DNA of 64,000 nucleotides, from contig JAJXUV010000009.1 of NCBI GenBank assembly GCA_021782495.1, positions 1 to 64,000 on the forward strand, written 5' to 3'. The notes beneath the pieces are model-generated. The model did no database searches, was not told where the DNA came from, and worked only from the letters and a program-made list of their open reading frames with translations. The translations under genes were made by a program, and so were the position numbers. Shown piece by piece: positions 9,431-19,546 of the stretch (within the stretch, counting starts at the first letter, position 1; the number at the start of each line of letters is the position of its first letter). The stretch is from Pseudomonadota bacterium. GTDB lineage: Bacteria > Pseudomonadota > Gammaproteobacteria > UBA1113.

Positions 9431-12031
9431 TTAGTGGGTTCCTCCCTTGCCTAAAGGAGCGCTCTTAGAAGGTTTTTTAGGCTCTCCTGAAGGGGTCCCC
9501 TTTGCTTTTTCGGGAGCTGGCATTTGACTGGAGAAAAATGCGGAAGAAGGTAAATCGGGCATTTTGTCTGCACCGGCTTTGAGAGGGCTGGAGGCAGAAG
9601 CAGATGCGTCTCCAGGTGCTTTCCGAGGTTCAGAGGGTGAAGGCGGAATTTTTATTCCCATAGACAACATTACCGCTTGTATTGCCTTTATGTCTCTAGT
9701 GTTATCAGCCAACTTAGATTCTAGGTTAGCGATGCTTTTTTTCAGGCCTTCATTTTCTCCTTTCAGGCCTTCATTTTCTCCTTTCAGGCCTTCATTTTCT
9801 CCTTTCAGGCCTTCATTTTCTCCTTTCAGGCCTTCATTTTCTCCTTTCAGCCCTTCATTTTCTCCTTTCAGCCCTTCATTTTCTCGCTTTAGCTTCTCAC
9901 TTTTCTCTTTTGCCATTTTTTCTTCGGCTAGGGCTTTCTGTAGCGTTTCTTCCAAGTGTCGTTTTTCTTCTCTCTCTATGAGCAATTGATCTCGCTTTAA
10001 TACATCCAAAGTCCCCAAAGGAAACCCTTCTGTTAGCCTGTACGTTGTAGTAAGGGGAAATTCATATAATAGAGAAACACTTTCTTCAGGAGTATCTAAT
10101 ATGGATTTTATATAACCTGCAAGAAACTCAAGAGAGGGACGATACTTACGCAGGTTTGGATAAGATTCTAATAATTTTAACAATTTTTTTAATGCGGCTC
10201 GGGTTTTATGATCCACCCAAGAGGCTTGATCTTCCTGCATAGCACCCATCAATTTTTCAAAACTTTTTTCCAGTTGTGGCCATAGTGGAATACCATCCCT
10301 AACATCCAACTCCGTTCCCGCTTCAACGCCATGCAAAAATTTAACAAACTCTTGAACACTGCCTACAAAGGTGCATAACAGTGGAGAGACTTGCCTACAA
10401 GTCGCATAAAGTTCCCTTTCCTCAATCAACATATTATGATAATTCTGAATTTGACTTACAACCACTTTTGCGGGGGCACTAAAGGGCCTTTGCCGACGAA
10501 AATCTGACAAAGCTTTCATGAAAGCTGGGCGGGCCTCTTTTTCAATCAAATCGATCGGGGCTCGTCCGTCTATATTCTTTGCATTTTCAACATCTCCCCC
10601 CATACGTACCAAATAAAGAGCAGCATCCACCCTGTTATAATGAAAGGCATAATGTAATAATCGATTACCATTACTGTCTACCATATCATTTACGTCTACT
10701 TCCCAGTTCGATAAACATTGTTTGATTTCTTCTTCGGTGCGAACTGTGTTGGGATCAAGGCGATTTAGACGGTACAAATCTGAACGCGTATGCAATTTTT
10801 TCTCTTCTTCATTATGCCTGTCTTCTAAAATTTGCCTTACTGCCTCTTCTTTTTCCTGCTTATTTCTTCTGAAAATGTTACTTTGCAGCTTCTCGTTTAA
10901 ATGTGGTATCTTTTCATGTAAATCCTCGATCTGTTCACAATAAAATTTCACCTTCTTTATATAAAGTTCAATTTTATCGGGCAGAAAAATATTATTCATC
11001 TCCTCTTCACCTAACCATCCTTTAACACCTGCAGCTATTTCATAAATAGTTTTTATATTTTCACTAAACTGTTGTCCGTTATTTTCAAGATATTCTGCAG
11101 AAAAACGAATGATAAATTCAACCAAACCACATAATTCTTCAAAGCTCACCTCTTTACTTTCTGCTTGTTTTTCTTCTGCCTTGGCCTTATCCAATCGCTT
11201 AAATTGTGGAAGAACACCCAGTACACTAAGGCTCATCGGCTTTGCCGGGTGTTTAACGTGATCTTCTAATTTATCTCTGATCTCATCAGAGATTTTTTGG
11301 ACATCAGAAGCACTTACCCATTCTAGTTCTAGACATTTTTTCAAGATGGGGTCAAAACAAGCAAGACAAGGCTCTAAGTTATCCGCTGTCACTTTTTCAA
11401 ACATGGCCATATAGATGCTTTCTGCTAAACTCGCAATGATGTCCCTTAGTAAAAAATGTTGAATTCTTCTGTTGTTAGACATAAAGTCCAGCATACTGGC
11501 AGCAACCCTCAAGTATGATGTTACTGTTTCACAAACATGAGCGACTTGTTCCGCTTCTACAGTTGATATTTGCTTTCGTCCCTTGGCGTTATCGTTGAAC
11601 GCAGCTATCACTGAATTTTGAGACTTAAGCAATTCTAGGCGTACCCTTGTCAAGAGTAATTGGTTCAAGCGAGCTTTCTGTTGTTCTTCATGGGGATTCT
11701 CCGCCACAAGTTCAAGTTGATGGTAATGCGATAGCCATGCTAAAAGTTGGGTCAGGAAAGCCGCTTTCTGTTCGGGTAATTCTCTACAATAAATAGATTG
11801 TACTTCATCATATTCTCTTTTTAAATTTTCAAATTCAGGATTTTCCCCTAAGCGGATTAAGGCTTTTAACAAAAAAATATCATTGCTTCGAAGCGCCTCA
11901 CGGACCCACTGCGTTGTTCGATCAGGTTGTACCGCTACCAATGCACCTTCTTGGGATAAAGCAAGAGACAATTCTCCAGCTGAGGACGATGAAGACGAGG
12001 ATGACAGAATCGTGAGTTCATTAGAGCTCAT
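9431..12031 (-). CDS. Candidate effector with ankyrin-like unit and expanded coiled-coil heptads
   Basis: Not recognised as a named family. 866 residues. A Ser-rich N-terminus (residues 7-17) is followed by a long helical region. An ankyrin-like segment lies near 445-515 ([20 protein letters not shown], then [13 protein letters not shown]). A charged coiled coil from about 675 culminates in seven near-identical KGENEGL heptads (about 715-764). The C-terminal tail is Pro/Ser/Lys-rich ([13 protein letters not shown]). No signal peptide and no clear membrane segment. ATG 12031 is preceded by GGAG at 6 nt. It is the downstream member of three very large minus-strand genes. The eukaryote-like motifs suggest a secreted effector, but no secretion genes are in the window. 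Confidence 0.72.
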   Translation of the reverse strand: MSSNELTILSSSSSSSSAGELSLALSQEGALVAVQPDRTTQWVREALRSNDIFLLKALIRLGENPEFENLKREYDEVQSIYCRELPEQKAAFLTQLLAWLSHYHQLELVAENPHEEQQKARLNQLLLTRVRLELLKSQNSVIAAFNDNAKGRKQISTVEAEQVAHVCETVTSYLRVAASMLDFMSNNRRIQHFLLRDIIASLAESIYMAMFEKVTADNLEPCLACFDPILKKCLELEWVSASDVQKISDEIRDKLEDHVKHPAKPMSLSVLGVLPQFKRLDKAKAEEKQAESKEVSFEELCGLVEFIIRFSAEYLENNGQQFSENIKTIYEIAAGVKGWLGEEEMNNIFLPDKIELYIKKVKFYCEQIEDLHEKIPHLNEKLQSNIFRRNKQEKEEAVRQILEDRHNEEEKKLHTRSDLYRLNRLDPNTVRTEEEIKQCLSNWEVDVNDMVDSNGNRLLHYAFHYNRVDAALYLVRMGGDVENAKNIDGRAPIDLIEKEARPAFMKALSDFRRQRPFSAPAKVVVSQIQNYHNMLIEERELYATCRQVSPLLCTFVGSVQEFVKFLHGVEAGTELDVRDGIPLWPQLEKSFEKLMGAMQEDQASWVDHKTRAALKKLLKLLESYPNLRKYRPSLEFLAGYIKSILDTPEESVSLLYEFPLTTTYRLTEGFPLGTLDVLKRDQLLIEREEKRHLEETLQKALAEEKMAKEKSEKLKRENEGLKGENEGLKGENEGLKGENEGLKGENEGLKGENEGLKGENEGLKKSIANLESKLADNTRDIKAIQAVMLSMGIKIPPSPSEPRKAPGDASASASSPLKAGADKMPDLPSSAFFSSQMPAPEKAKGTPSGEPKKPSKSAPLGKGGTH
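9739..9885. repeat. Tandem 21-bp repeat, about 7 copies
   Basis: The 21-bp unit CTTTCAGGCCTTCATTTTCTC is repeated head to tail; the last copies carry single changes. Each unit encodes one seven-residue coiled-coil heptad (KGENEGL) of the surrounding 866-residue protein, so copy-number changes stay in frame. Confidence 0.95.
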
Positions 12032-12188
12032 AGTAATCTCCTATAATTAATCAACAAAACATCTGGGTACTTGTATAACGAGCAAACACCTTTGCAGAAT
12101 GCATCGGCTCAAACTTCAGCGAGCCAACTTATAGTAACACAGAATCCAACCTCCATCAAAAAACATACATTAAGCACTTGTCCACTAT

Positions 12189-14387
12189 TCAAAAACTTTT
12201 CTTCGAAATAGACTCAAGAAGACTAGAATCTGAAAGCCATCTTCGATGAAGCATTTTTTGCTCTTTTTGATGGGATTGGAAAAAAAGGTTACCGTTTTCA
12301 TCACGCTCAAAACCACCAGCAGCGGCCGATAAGCGCCTTGGATAAGGAACTTTTTTCTCTTCCTGATCAGGCTCAAGGAAAAAACCTATAGCTCCTTTAT
12401 TAATGAACTCATCAAACTGCCTTTTAATTCTTATTAACCATTCATCGGCTTTTTCAGCTTTCTGATCAACGGGCCTTTTCCTCATCTTCTCTGCTTCCTT
12501 TGCTCGGGAGTGGCCTACTGGTTCATCAAAAACTCGGTAGGATTGTTCAGGCACCCCATCGCTAAACTTCGGAACAAGGGCTGCATCAGGATCATTTTCC
12601 TTTTTTATTTGTGCCCCATTAAGCGTATTTGATTGCATCTCATCCAGAATTCTTTGGAGTTCATTAATTTGCTCGGCTGTTTCGTCAATGATCTTTTCCA
12701 TCCTATCAGTTTCTTTAAGGATTTCATCATGCCCTTTACGGATTTCATCATGCCCTTTACGGATTTCATCATGCCCTTTACGGATTTCATCATGCCCTTT
12801 ACGGATTTCATCATGCCCTTTACGGATTTCATCATGCCCTTTACGGATTTCATCATGTTGTTGAGCAATTTCATCCTGTTCCTCTATTACCTCAGCCCAA
12901 CCCTTTCGCAATTTTGCCAACTCTGCCATATAATTTGTGTACCATTCTTTAGAATCCTCTCTACTCTTGCCATCTAAAAGAGCCTTCTGATAAACCTCTT
13001 CGATCCATTGAAAAGCAGCTTCAGCTGCCTTAAGGTTTTGCGGATTTTTATCCGGATGATAACGGAGAGCCAGTGTGCGGAATTTTCTTTTTAGCAAACG
13101 TTCGTGGCTCATTCGATTTGGGTTAGCCAGAGGGGGTAATCGGTTTAATAAATCAAGCCATGCTTCCCTATCCCGCTTCCATTTTTCCTCAAAAGCTTGG
13201 CAAGATTCGTCAGGGATTCCTTCTCTAAGCTTGGAAACCAACACTGTGTTAGAAGGATTAGAAGAAGAGGACGGGGACGATGAAGAGAATATCGGCGGTG
13301 ATACTGATTGAGATAAAGGAGAATGGCCTGCTGGATAGCCCGAGGAAGAGGAAGAAGATAGGTGTTGATAGGAAGATAGGATATCCATGATTGTTGTTTG
13401 ATAGGTTCTAATAGCTTCCATCAATTGCTCGCCAGCCCGTGGATTTTCTTCGACTTCTTCCTCCAGGTTATTAAACTTATTGGCTAAGCGCCTCCTACGG
13501 CTACTATCATCTAACTTAGCGCCAAATTCATCCATTTCTGAAATCTCAAATATAGAATACATGCTTGCAAAAAGTTCTTCATAAGCACCACAAATTGGCT
13601 TCAAAAGAGTATCCACCACTGCTTTATCCATTTGATCAGAAATCTCTTCTCTTGCTAGTTCAAGCTCAATTCTAAATTTTACGGCATTTGTATAGCCACC
13701 AATAATACCAATAGTGTCTGCGCCTTTTTCACGATAATTAAACTGCGGATGATGCCAGATGGCATGAACAACATCGAATAATGGCTCTATGGTAGGTAGC
13801 AGTAAGTTAGGATTACTCCTTATGTCCCTTTCCATCACAGAATGGAATTCTCTATTAATGTCTATTTTTTCTAAGAATTTAATTTTCTCTTCATTGCCTA
13901 AAGAACCGGAAAGCCTATTGATTGCTTCAGCGATTTGTTCCATGAAATAGGAGGATGCCCTTTCAAATTTTCCTTTCATTTCGACCTCCTTCGTTTTTTG
14001 ATAGTATGCAGATAATTCTTGGTATTGGGTATAGTGGTCAATATTAAAATATTCAATCAAAAATTGTGAGAACGGATTTTTTTTCTTGTGCGCTTCTGCA
14101 CGCTCTCGTTGTATACGAATAAACTCTTTGGCAGACATACCACGAATCGTTTTTTCCTGAAGATTAATTTGCTCGTGATAAGGACGCCGATTAAAAATCC
14201 ACCCTCTTGAGGATTTTTCAGGCTCAGGAAGATAAATAGAAGGCTCTTGTTGTTCTTCTTGTTTTTGAGAAAGGCGCCGTCCAAAAAGCCACTCTATCCA
14301 CGATCTTTTAGGAACACGCGCAGGGGTAGAAGTAGAGTCTTTTTCCGCATGGCCGGGGGTGGCTTTTTCAGCAGAATACTTGCCCAT
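12189..14387 (-). CDS. J-domain protein with expanded HDEIRKG heptads
   Basis: 732 residues, with no named family beyond the J-domain. The N-terminal 400 residues are unrecognised and include a Ser-rich stretch around 345-380. A J-domain lies near 420-470, with helix II basic and the diagnostic HPD at about 443 (LRYHPDKNP), so it probably stimulates an Hsp70. It is followed by seven HDEI heptads at 507-556 that form a coiled coil. The C-terminus is basic and Ser-rich. The strong ribosome site GGAGG lies 6 nt before ATG 14387. It has no DnaJ G/F or zinc-finger regions, so it is a type III J-protein. Placed between a second J-domain gene and the ankyrin/heptad gene. A role as an effector that recruits host Hsc70 is inference. 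Confidence 0.75.
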   Translation of the reverse strand: MGKYSAEKATPGHAEKDSTSTPARVPKRSWIEWLFGRRLSQKQEEQQEPSIYLPEPEKSSRGWIFNRRPYHEQINLQEKTIRGMSAKEFIRIQRERAEAHKKKNPFSQFLIEYFNIDHYTQYQELSAYYQKTKEVEMKGKFERASSYFMEQIAEAINRLSGSLGNEEKIKFLEKIDINREFHSVMERDIRSNPNLLLPTIEPLFDVVHAIWHHPQFNYREKGADTIGIIGGYTNAVKFRIELELAREEISDQMDKAVVDTLLKPICGAYEELFASMYSIFEISEMDEFGAKLDDSSRRRRLANKFNNLEEEVEENPRAGEQLMEAIRTYQTTIMDILSSYQHLSSSSSSGYPAGHSPLSQSVSPPIFSSSSPSSSSNPSNTVLVSKLREGIPDESCQAFEEKWKRDREAWLDLLNRLPPLANPNRMSHERLLKRKFRTLALRYHPDKNPQNLKAAEAAFQWIEEVYQKALLDGKSREDSKEWYTNYMAELAKLRKGWAEVIEEQDEIAQQHDEIRKGHDEIRKGHDEIRKGHDEIRKGHDEIRKGHDEIRKGHDEILKETDRMEKIIDETAEQINELQRILDEMQSNTLNGAQIKKENDPDAALVPKFSDGVPEQSYRVFDEPVGHSRAKEAEKMRKRPVDQKAEKADEWLIRIKRQFDEFINKGAIGFFLEPDQEEKKVPYPRRLSAAAGGFERDENGNLFFQSHQKEQKMLHRRWLSDSSLLESISKKSF
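12719..12865. repeat. Tandem 21-bp repeat, six exact copies plus one diverged
   Basis: The unit GGATTTCATCATGCCCTTTAC begins at 12719, 12740, 12761, 12782, 12803 and 12824. A diverged seventh copy starts at 12845. The exact identity of six copies indicates recent expansion; each encodes HDEIRKG in the J-domain protein. Confidence 0.96.
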
Positions 14388-14628
14388 TCATTACCTCCCT
14401 CTTCACCCAAATGCGTTGTAAGCATGTTCTAACGGAGCGCAACTTCCGAGAGCGGCTCGTTTTTAAACAACTTGCTTGACTAGGCTTATTTTCCACCATT
14501 TTATTGGATATTGCAAATTTCGACCGGTCGGTTTAATTTAGAATATCATTAGAAATTCGAGGAAAACCATAAACTTTAAAGTATACCTAGCCTTAAATAA
14601 ATGCCTCCCTATAGAAAATATAAAAACC

Positions 14629-14657
14629 CGGGATAACCAATCTATTTTGGTTATCTA
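14629..14657 (-). terminator. Probable rho-independent terminator of the 1472-residue J-protein gene
   Basis: On the minus strand GATAACCAA, a 6-nt loop and TTGGTTATC form a 9-bp stem that starts at the stop codon. CCCGGG and then a T-run (TTTTTAT) follow. The T-run is 6 nt from the stem, so efficiency is uncertain. Confidence 0.5.
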
Positions 14658-17600
14658 TCTTGTAGGCAAGGCCATCAATTTTTCTGATATTAACTCTATT
14701 TTCCTTTGAGATTTTGTCTTAAAGAAATAATCCCTGGATTCTTTAACTCCAATAATAATTCCTAGCGTGGGAATAGTGAGCAAAGCCCCTAGCAATCCTT
14801 TGAAAAAGGCTTTTAGTAAATTTCGATGCATAGAAAGGTTTTTATCAGGCTCACGACTTTCTACATACGGCTTCAATATTTCAACATAACCCGTTTTTAG
14901 GAAATCTTTTATTTGGCCAGGGTTCTTTTCATCGCTTTGACAGATTTCGGTGGTTTTTCCTTGTAGTTCTATAAGCACCCGCTCAAAAATTTGAGCGCTT
15001 TTTGTACCGGAAGTTTGAAAAAATGTTTCTTCATGTTCACCTTTTCGAAGACGTTGTGCTTGCTTATTTAATTTATTAAAGACTTTGCTTTGAACATTTT
15101 GATAAAAATCAGTATTCATCAGTGAAGATGCTTTTTCAAAACCGTCAAGGATTTTTTGCTTTTTATCACCTTCGCTATGAACAGCATTATGCCACAATTC
15201 CTTAAACACATTTTCTTCAAATTTCGTTAACCCAATAGGAGACGAATTTCTAGCCGACATTTTTTCAATGAAATACTTAGATAATTGATTGGATACTTCA
15301 CGGTCAAACACTGCTTGCTCTTCATTGAGAATAGCATCTGCTCTAAGCTTCAGTAAAATAATAACCAATTTTTCTAAATTTTCTCTATTATGTTCTTTTA
15401 CAGCGAGATATATGACATTATCCAATGTAATTTTCTTATTTTTAAACAAGTGTTTTAATAGATCGAAACAAAAGTCATCTTTATGCGCTGCTGTTAAAAT
15501 AATCTCAGAAAACAAAAAGGTAGAAAAATTAGGGCCATTAGAATAAATTAATAGATTTTGATAAAATTGTGCTTGAAATTCCTCGAAATGGTGATCCCCA
15601 ATATTTTTATGTAACGCCAGAAAGAATTCAGAAAAAATTGCATTATTCCAATTTGACAAAGGTTGTAAGATTTTGCTTTGTATATTCTGATAAAAGGATG
15701 TTTTCGTAATATCTTTTATTCTTACTAAAAAATTTTGCAATTCATCGAGACCTTTTTGACCCAAAGCATTTTGCCTCAACCAATCTGAAAAAATAGGCCG
15801 AATAATATGGAAAAATTTATTTCTAATATTATCGTTTATTTCTTGCCCTATAAACCTCGATAGAAATAAATGAAATATTTCGTGATGAAATTCCGATAGA
15901 TTTTCGCCAGGAATAAAAGAGAAAAACCGGATAAATTCCTGAGGGCTTTCGTCTTGTTGAACGCTTTCCACAGGAATAGATGAAACACATAGCTCAGCCG
16001 GCAATAATCCAGTATTTACCCAAGAAATCAGTATATCTTTACAATATTGATTTTCTAACAATGCATTTTCAATAATAAAGGCAATCCAATCCTTATTGCT
16101 ACGCCGTTTAAAAAGCGCATTAGCAAAATTCTGGATTTCTTTATCGGCTTTATGAATGTCTATAATGGCTATCAAGCCCTCCATCTCTAAAAAAATGCTT
16201 TCAATTTTATCTAGACCAGATAATCTTTTAAGACTCTTAATTAGTTTATAGACATGTTCAATGTTTTCTTTATCAGAGCTGTCACAACGGGACTGAAATT
16301 GACCAGAACTTTTATTTAAATTTCTATTTAATCCTTTTGCTGCAAGAAGCTGTCTCTTTAAACCCATCTCATCAATGACAGGTTGTAATTCGCTCCCAAA
16401 TTTTTCATGTAAATATAGCAAATCGCCCCCACTAATCTTTTTTGCATTTTCCCGAATGTACCATATTGCAGCCGAAAGAAAATAATTTTCTATTTTTGCA
16501 GCTTTGACATCGAGATCTTTATCTAAAAAGTTCTTTATTACGTTTTTCATATTTTGCGTTATTTTATCATCGGCTTGTTGCAAACAATAGCGTAATGCTT
16601 CTGCTAGTAAAGGGGTTAAATGCTTAAGTTTAATAATAAGCAAATCAAAAATTTCTTGATCTAAACCAGCCCCTATAAGATATTCACACAAGGCATCAAG
16701 ATATTGCTGGTTAATATTTTCCAGCGATAAGTCTTTTACCGCTTTTAGATATTGACATAGTTTTTTGTAACAACCTATTTTTTCTTGAACTTTTTCATTT
16801 TTTGATAATCTATGCCAATACGCCATTTCAGTTTGCTGCAATTTTTCTATTTCCCCCGAAGCACAATATTCAGCAAAAGATTTAAATAATGCTGCCCGCT
16901 CTTGATCGCCTTCTATAGATTTAAATTTATCGTGCACTCCATTAAATGCACATTCATCCCTTTTCTTGAAAGGAATTGAATGTGCTGCTCGCATAACCAT
17001 ACTATCATGCCAAGATTTGCATTCATAAGATAGTGAGCATATGTTATTTAAAAAACTGCCCGTTAGTAACGAATAACTTATTTCATAAAACTCATTAATT
17101 AGCTTCTCAAGAGAAAATAGTAGATTTTCAATAGCAAAACTTTTAATACCCACTATCGTAGCTATATCTAATTTATTTCCCAACACAGATAAAAACAGCT
17201 CTTCCGCGGGGCTTTCTCTGATAAAACAACTTTGCAAAAAAAGCAAGAAATCATTGACATTAGCAGCATAAACCACTTCGGCAAATACGGCTCTCCAAAC
17301 GCGGCGGACATCTAAAGAAGTAAAGAAAAACCCATATTCAACGGAAAGTTTTATTTGCCGTAATTTAACTCGAGGATCGTCTGTTTCTGCGTTAATAAGT
17401 TGCTGAGTAACACCATTTTTGTCTAAAAGCTCCGAAAATCTTTCTAATGTAATGTTTTTATCGACATCCAAATCAGGTTTAGATTGTTCGAAAGCCTCTT
17501 TTAACCAGAGATAATCGTTCATGTTAAGACCATGTGAGTTACAACATTCAAATATAAATTCCCCTTCTGCTTCTAATAAAAATTTTTGATCTTTTTCCTG

Positions 17601-19073
17601 AAGTGAATCAAGCATTTTAAGAAAAAATTTCTTATTATTTTTGCAGGCAGAAAGAAGTCTGTAGCGACGATCGAACGGGTTACTGCTTTTTAATAGTTCC
17701 AAAATACAGGTTTCGTCTGCTGCGAATTTAAATCCCCATAAAAAATCAACGAAATAGTCTTGTTCTTTTTTTGTGAAGAAAGAATTTTTAGAGAACGCAT
17801 ACTGAATTAGCTTTAAAAAGTCAGCCTCCTTCTTAAGGCCATATTGACTAAAATATTGACAAATTATCCCCGCACAAAACTCATGCTCAAATTCAGTTCC
17901 CAAAGCCACATTAACACTTTCTAAAAACAAATTTTCGTACGGGTTTAGAAATGCCAATATACTTTGTGCTAATATGCTTCCTTCTAATAAATGGGTTTTG
18001 TCTGCTAATATTTGGGGAAGATTCCCCTCGTTTTTAAGTGCGTACTTTGCAAAAATAAAATAAATCAATTTCAACTGGCTATTATCAAGTTGGATTTTTT
18101 TATAAGGCAGCGATAATAATATGGGTAAATCTTCTTCCATAATGTCTTTTGGATTATCTTTTAGCATCTCAATAATCGCCAGTTGTCTTTTTTGCTCAGG
18201 ACTTACATGTTGATGAATAGCCTCCCAAAAAGCTTTATTTTTCTTCTCATCTTGGAAGCTTTTATCTAAAACAAATATCTCGCTAACGGACTGCTTGTAA
18301 ATACAGCGGGCAATATATTGCTCAATATATTTTGGTTGCGCCTGTGCTAAATTGTATAAAGCACCATCACTTAAATTAGAAAAATAAGTTGGATAAATTT
18401 CCAAAAATGTTGCAAACTCCTCTGGCATATTCCCAGAAGCAGCTATAAAGCCATATTCCCCCTGATGGCTAACTATATGGCTCAACAAATTTTTAATAGA
18501 GGTGATTTGTTCTAATAGTTCTATATCTAACCGTTTTTGTTTGTAACCATGAAAAACCATTAATAGTAATTGATTTCGTTCAATTTCTTCTAATCTTGCC
18601 ATAGCCAGTTCATTCTTTAAAAAGGCGGCCGCAAAATCTAAATTATTTCGCGCATAATTTAAAATATCGGTTCCGTTGAAATTTGCCGACTGGATTAATT
18701 TGCTAATATTTAAACCTGTGCTACTAAATGGGGCTAATTGATAAGGATTATCTCTATTCTCGTTGCCTTCATCCTCGAAATCTTCATCATCCAAAACAGG
18801 AATGTTTAAATACAAATCACTGACTTCACCTTCCCATGTGGCAGGTGTTTTCCTTAACTCTTCATCATGAGATTGCTTGTTCGCAGGATCTTTTAAAAAA
18901 TCATAGGCTGCTTGTATTACCTTGAATTTTTCTTCAGATTGAGGATCATCGGGATTTTTATCTGGATGAAATTTTAAGGACATTTGATAATATCGTTTTT
19001 TTATAGCCCTGGGAGTTATCCCTTTATCAAATTCTTCTTTACTAAAACCCAGATCTTTATAATAGTTTTTCAT
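14655..19073 (-). CDS. Giant J-domain protein, 1472 residues, with C-terminal membrane segment
   Basis: Starts at ATG 19073, with GAGGG 5 nt upstream; the frame is open four codons further to a TTG that I reject. Residues 1-75 are a clear J-domain, KNYYKDLGF through SLKFHPDKNPDD with HPD intact. The following 1350 residues are alpha-helical, low in Gly/Pro and unrecognised. A hydrophobic stretch near 1424-1445 (LLGALLTIPTLGIIIG) with a basic tail could anchor the C-terminus in a membrane. An N-terminal J-domain on a very large unknown body suggests a specialised Hsp70 co-chaperone, possibly delivered to a host. It heads the three-gene effector-like cluster. What the body does cannot be told from sequence. 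Confidence 0.78.
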   Translation of the reverse strand: MKNYYKDLGFSKEEFDKGITPRAIKKRYYQMSLKFHPDKNPDDPQSEEKFKVIQAAYDFLKDPANKQSHDEELRKTPATWEGEVSDLYLNIPVLDDEDFEDEGNENRDNPYQLAPFSSTGLNISKLIQSANFNGTDILNYARNNLDFAAAFLKNELAMARLEEIERNQLLLMVFHGYKQKRLDIELLEQITSIKNLLSHIVSHQGEYGFIAASGNMPEEFATFLEIYPTYFSNLSDGALYNLAQAQPKYIEQYIARCIYKQSVSEIFVLDKSFQDEKKNKAFWEAIHQHVSPEQKRQLAIIEMLKDNPKDIMEEDLPILLSLPYKKIQLDNSQLKLIYFIFAKYALKNEGNLPQILADKTHLLEGSILAQSILAFLNPYENLFLESVNVALGTEFEHEFCAGIICQYFSQYGLKKEADFLKLIQYAFSKNSFFTKKEQDYFVDFLWGFKFAADETCILELLKSSNPFDRRYRLLSACKNNKKFFLKMLDSLQEKDQKFLLEAEGEFIFECCNSHGLNMNDYLWLKEAFEQSKPDLDVDKNITLERFSELLDKNGVTQQLINAETDDPRVKLRQIKLSVEYGFFFTSLDVRRVWRAVFAEVVYAANVNDFLLFLQSCFIRESPAEELFLSVLGNKLDIATIVGIKSFAIENLLFSLEKLINEFYEISYSLLTGSFLNNICSLSYECKSWHDSMVMRAAHSIPFKKRDECAFNGVHDKFKSIEGDQERAALFKSFAEYCASGEIEKLQQTEMAYWHRLSKNEKVQEKIGCYKKLCQYLKAVKDLSLENINQQYLDALCEYLIGAGLDQEIFDLLIIKLKHLTPLLAEALRYCLQQADDKITQNMKNVIKNFLDKDLDVKAAKIENYFLSAAIWYIRENAKKISGGDLLYLHEKFGSELQPVIDEMGLKRQLLAAKGLNRNLNKSSGQFQSRCDSSDKENIEHVYKLIKSLKRLSGLDKIESIFLEMEGLIAIIDIHKADKEIQNFANALFKRRSNKDWIAFIIENALLENQYCKDILISWVNTGLLPAELCVSSIPVESVQQDESPQEFIRFFSFIPGENLSEFHHEIFHLFLSRFIGQEINDNIRNKFFHIIRPIFSDWLRQNALGQKGLDELQNFLVRIKDITKTSFYQNIQSKILQPLSNWNNAIFSEFFLALHKNIGDHHFEEFQAQFYQNLLIYSNGPNFSTFLFSEIILTAAHKDDFCFDLLKHLFKNKKITLDNVIYLAVKEHNRENLEKLVIILLKLRADAILNEEQAVFDREVSNQLSKYFIEKMSARNSSPIGLTKFEENVFKELWHNAVHSEGDKKQKILDGFEKASSLMNTDFYQNVQSKVFNKLNKQAQRLRKGEHEETFFQTSGTKSAQIFERVLIELQGKTTEICQSDEKNPGQIKDFLKTGYVEILKPYVESREPDKNLSMHRNLLKAFFKGLLGALLTIPTLGIIIGVKESRDYFFKTKSQRKIELISEKLMALPTR

Positions 19074-19135
19074 GTTTTCCCTCAAAATTCGTCAGGAATA
19101 TGCTCTTTACATCTACGTATCTGCAATGACTCTTT

Positions 19136-19445
19136 AAAAACGCCACTTCGACTTCTTTATCCCTAAAAGTCAAGCCCAGTTTAAAAATAGGCTGGATCCC
19201 TTTTTGCTTTAATTGCGCTTCATAATGGCGTACGTTTATTGTGTGATTGCTTGTTGAGCCGCAGCCATGAATTCTGCATTTTCGTCACGCACGGTTTTAA
19301 ATTCTAGCATGAGTCCAGGATTGGCCTTATTTTTAGGAACAATCATAATGTCGTAGCGACCGTAACCACTTTCGCGATTCGATAGTACCTCATGCGTATC
19401 TTTCAAGCCTGCCACGGTAGACCTTTTATAGTCCCAGTCCCTGTT
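19136..19445 (-). pseudogene. Remnant of an AAA-ATPase/PD-(D/E)XK nuclease-family gene
   Basis: Minus-strand codons give NRESGYGRYDIMIVPKNKA and then LMLEFKTVRDENAEF, stopping at TAA (19238-19236). After a frameshift the homologous C-terminus continues as RHYEAQLKQKGIQPIFKLGL up to about 19136. These are the C-terminal nuclease-like motifs (D...EFK) of the DUF1703/PDDEXK_9 family that is abundant in host-associated bacteria. The N-terminal ATPase part is absent and the frame is broken, so this is a decayed copy. It occupies most of the 19074-19546 gap; the remaining sequence shows nothing I recognise. Confidence 0.7.
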
Positions 19446-19546
19446 CTATCACCCATTCCCATCGCAATTTTCTCAGAGAGAACCTCAAAATAGGCTTATT
19501 ATATGCTCAAACCTATAAAAAATCAAACATAAATAATATAAATAGC

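Noticed and set aside
9564..9989. Open frame on the plus strand with [11 protein letters not shown] repeats
   Set aside because: It is the complement of the 21-bp repeat of the large minus-strand coiled-coil gene; no ribosome site and low-complexity composition.
12719..12865. Possible CRISPR array
   Set aside because: The repeats are contiguous 21-bp units without spacers and lie in a coding frame, so they are a coding tandem repeat.
14425..14465. GAGCGCAACTTCCGAGAGCGGCTCG as another family A copy
   Set aside because: Similarity is too weak and no second arm is present.
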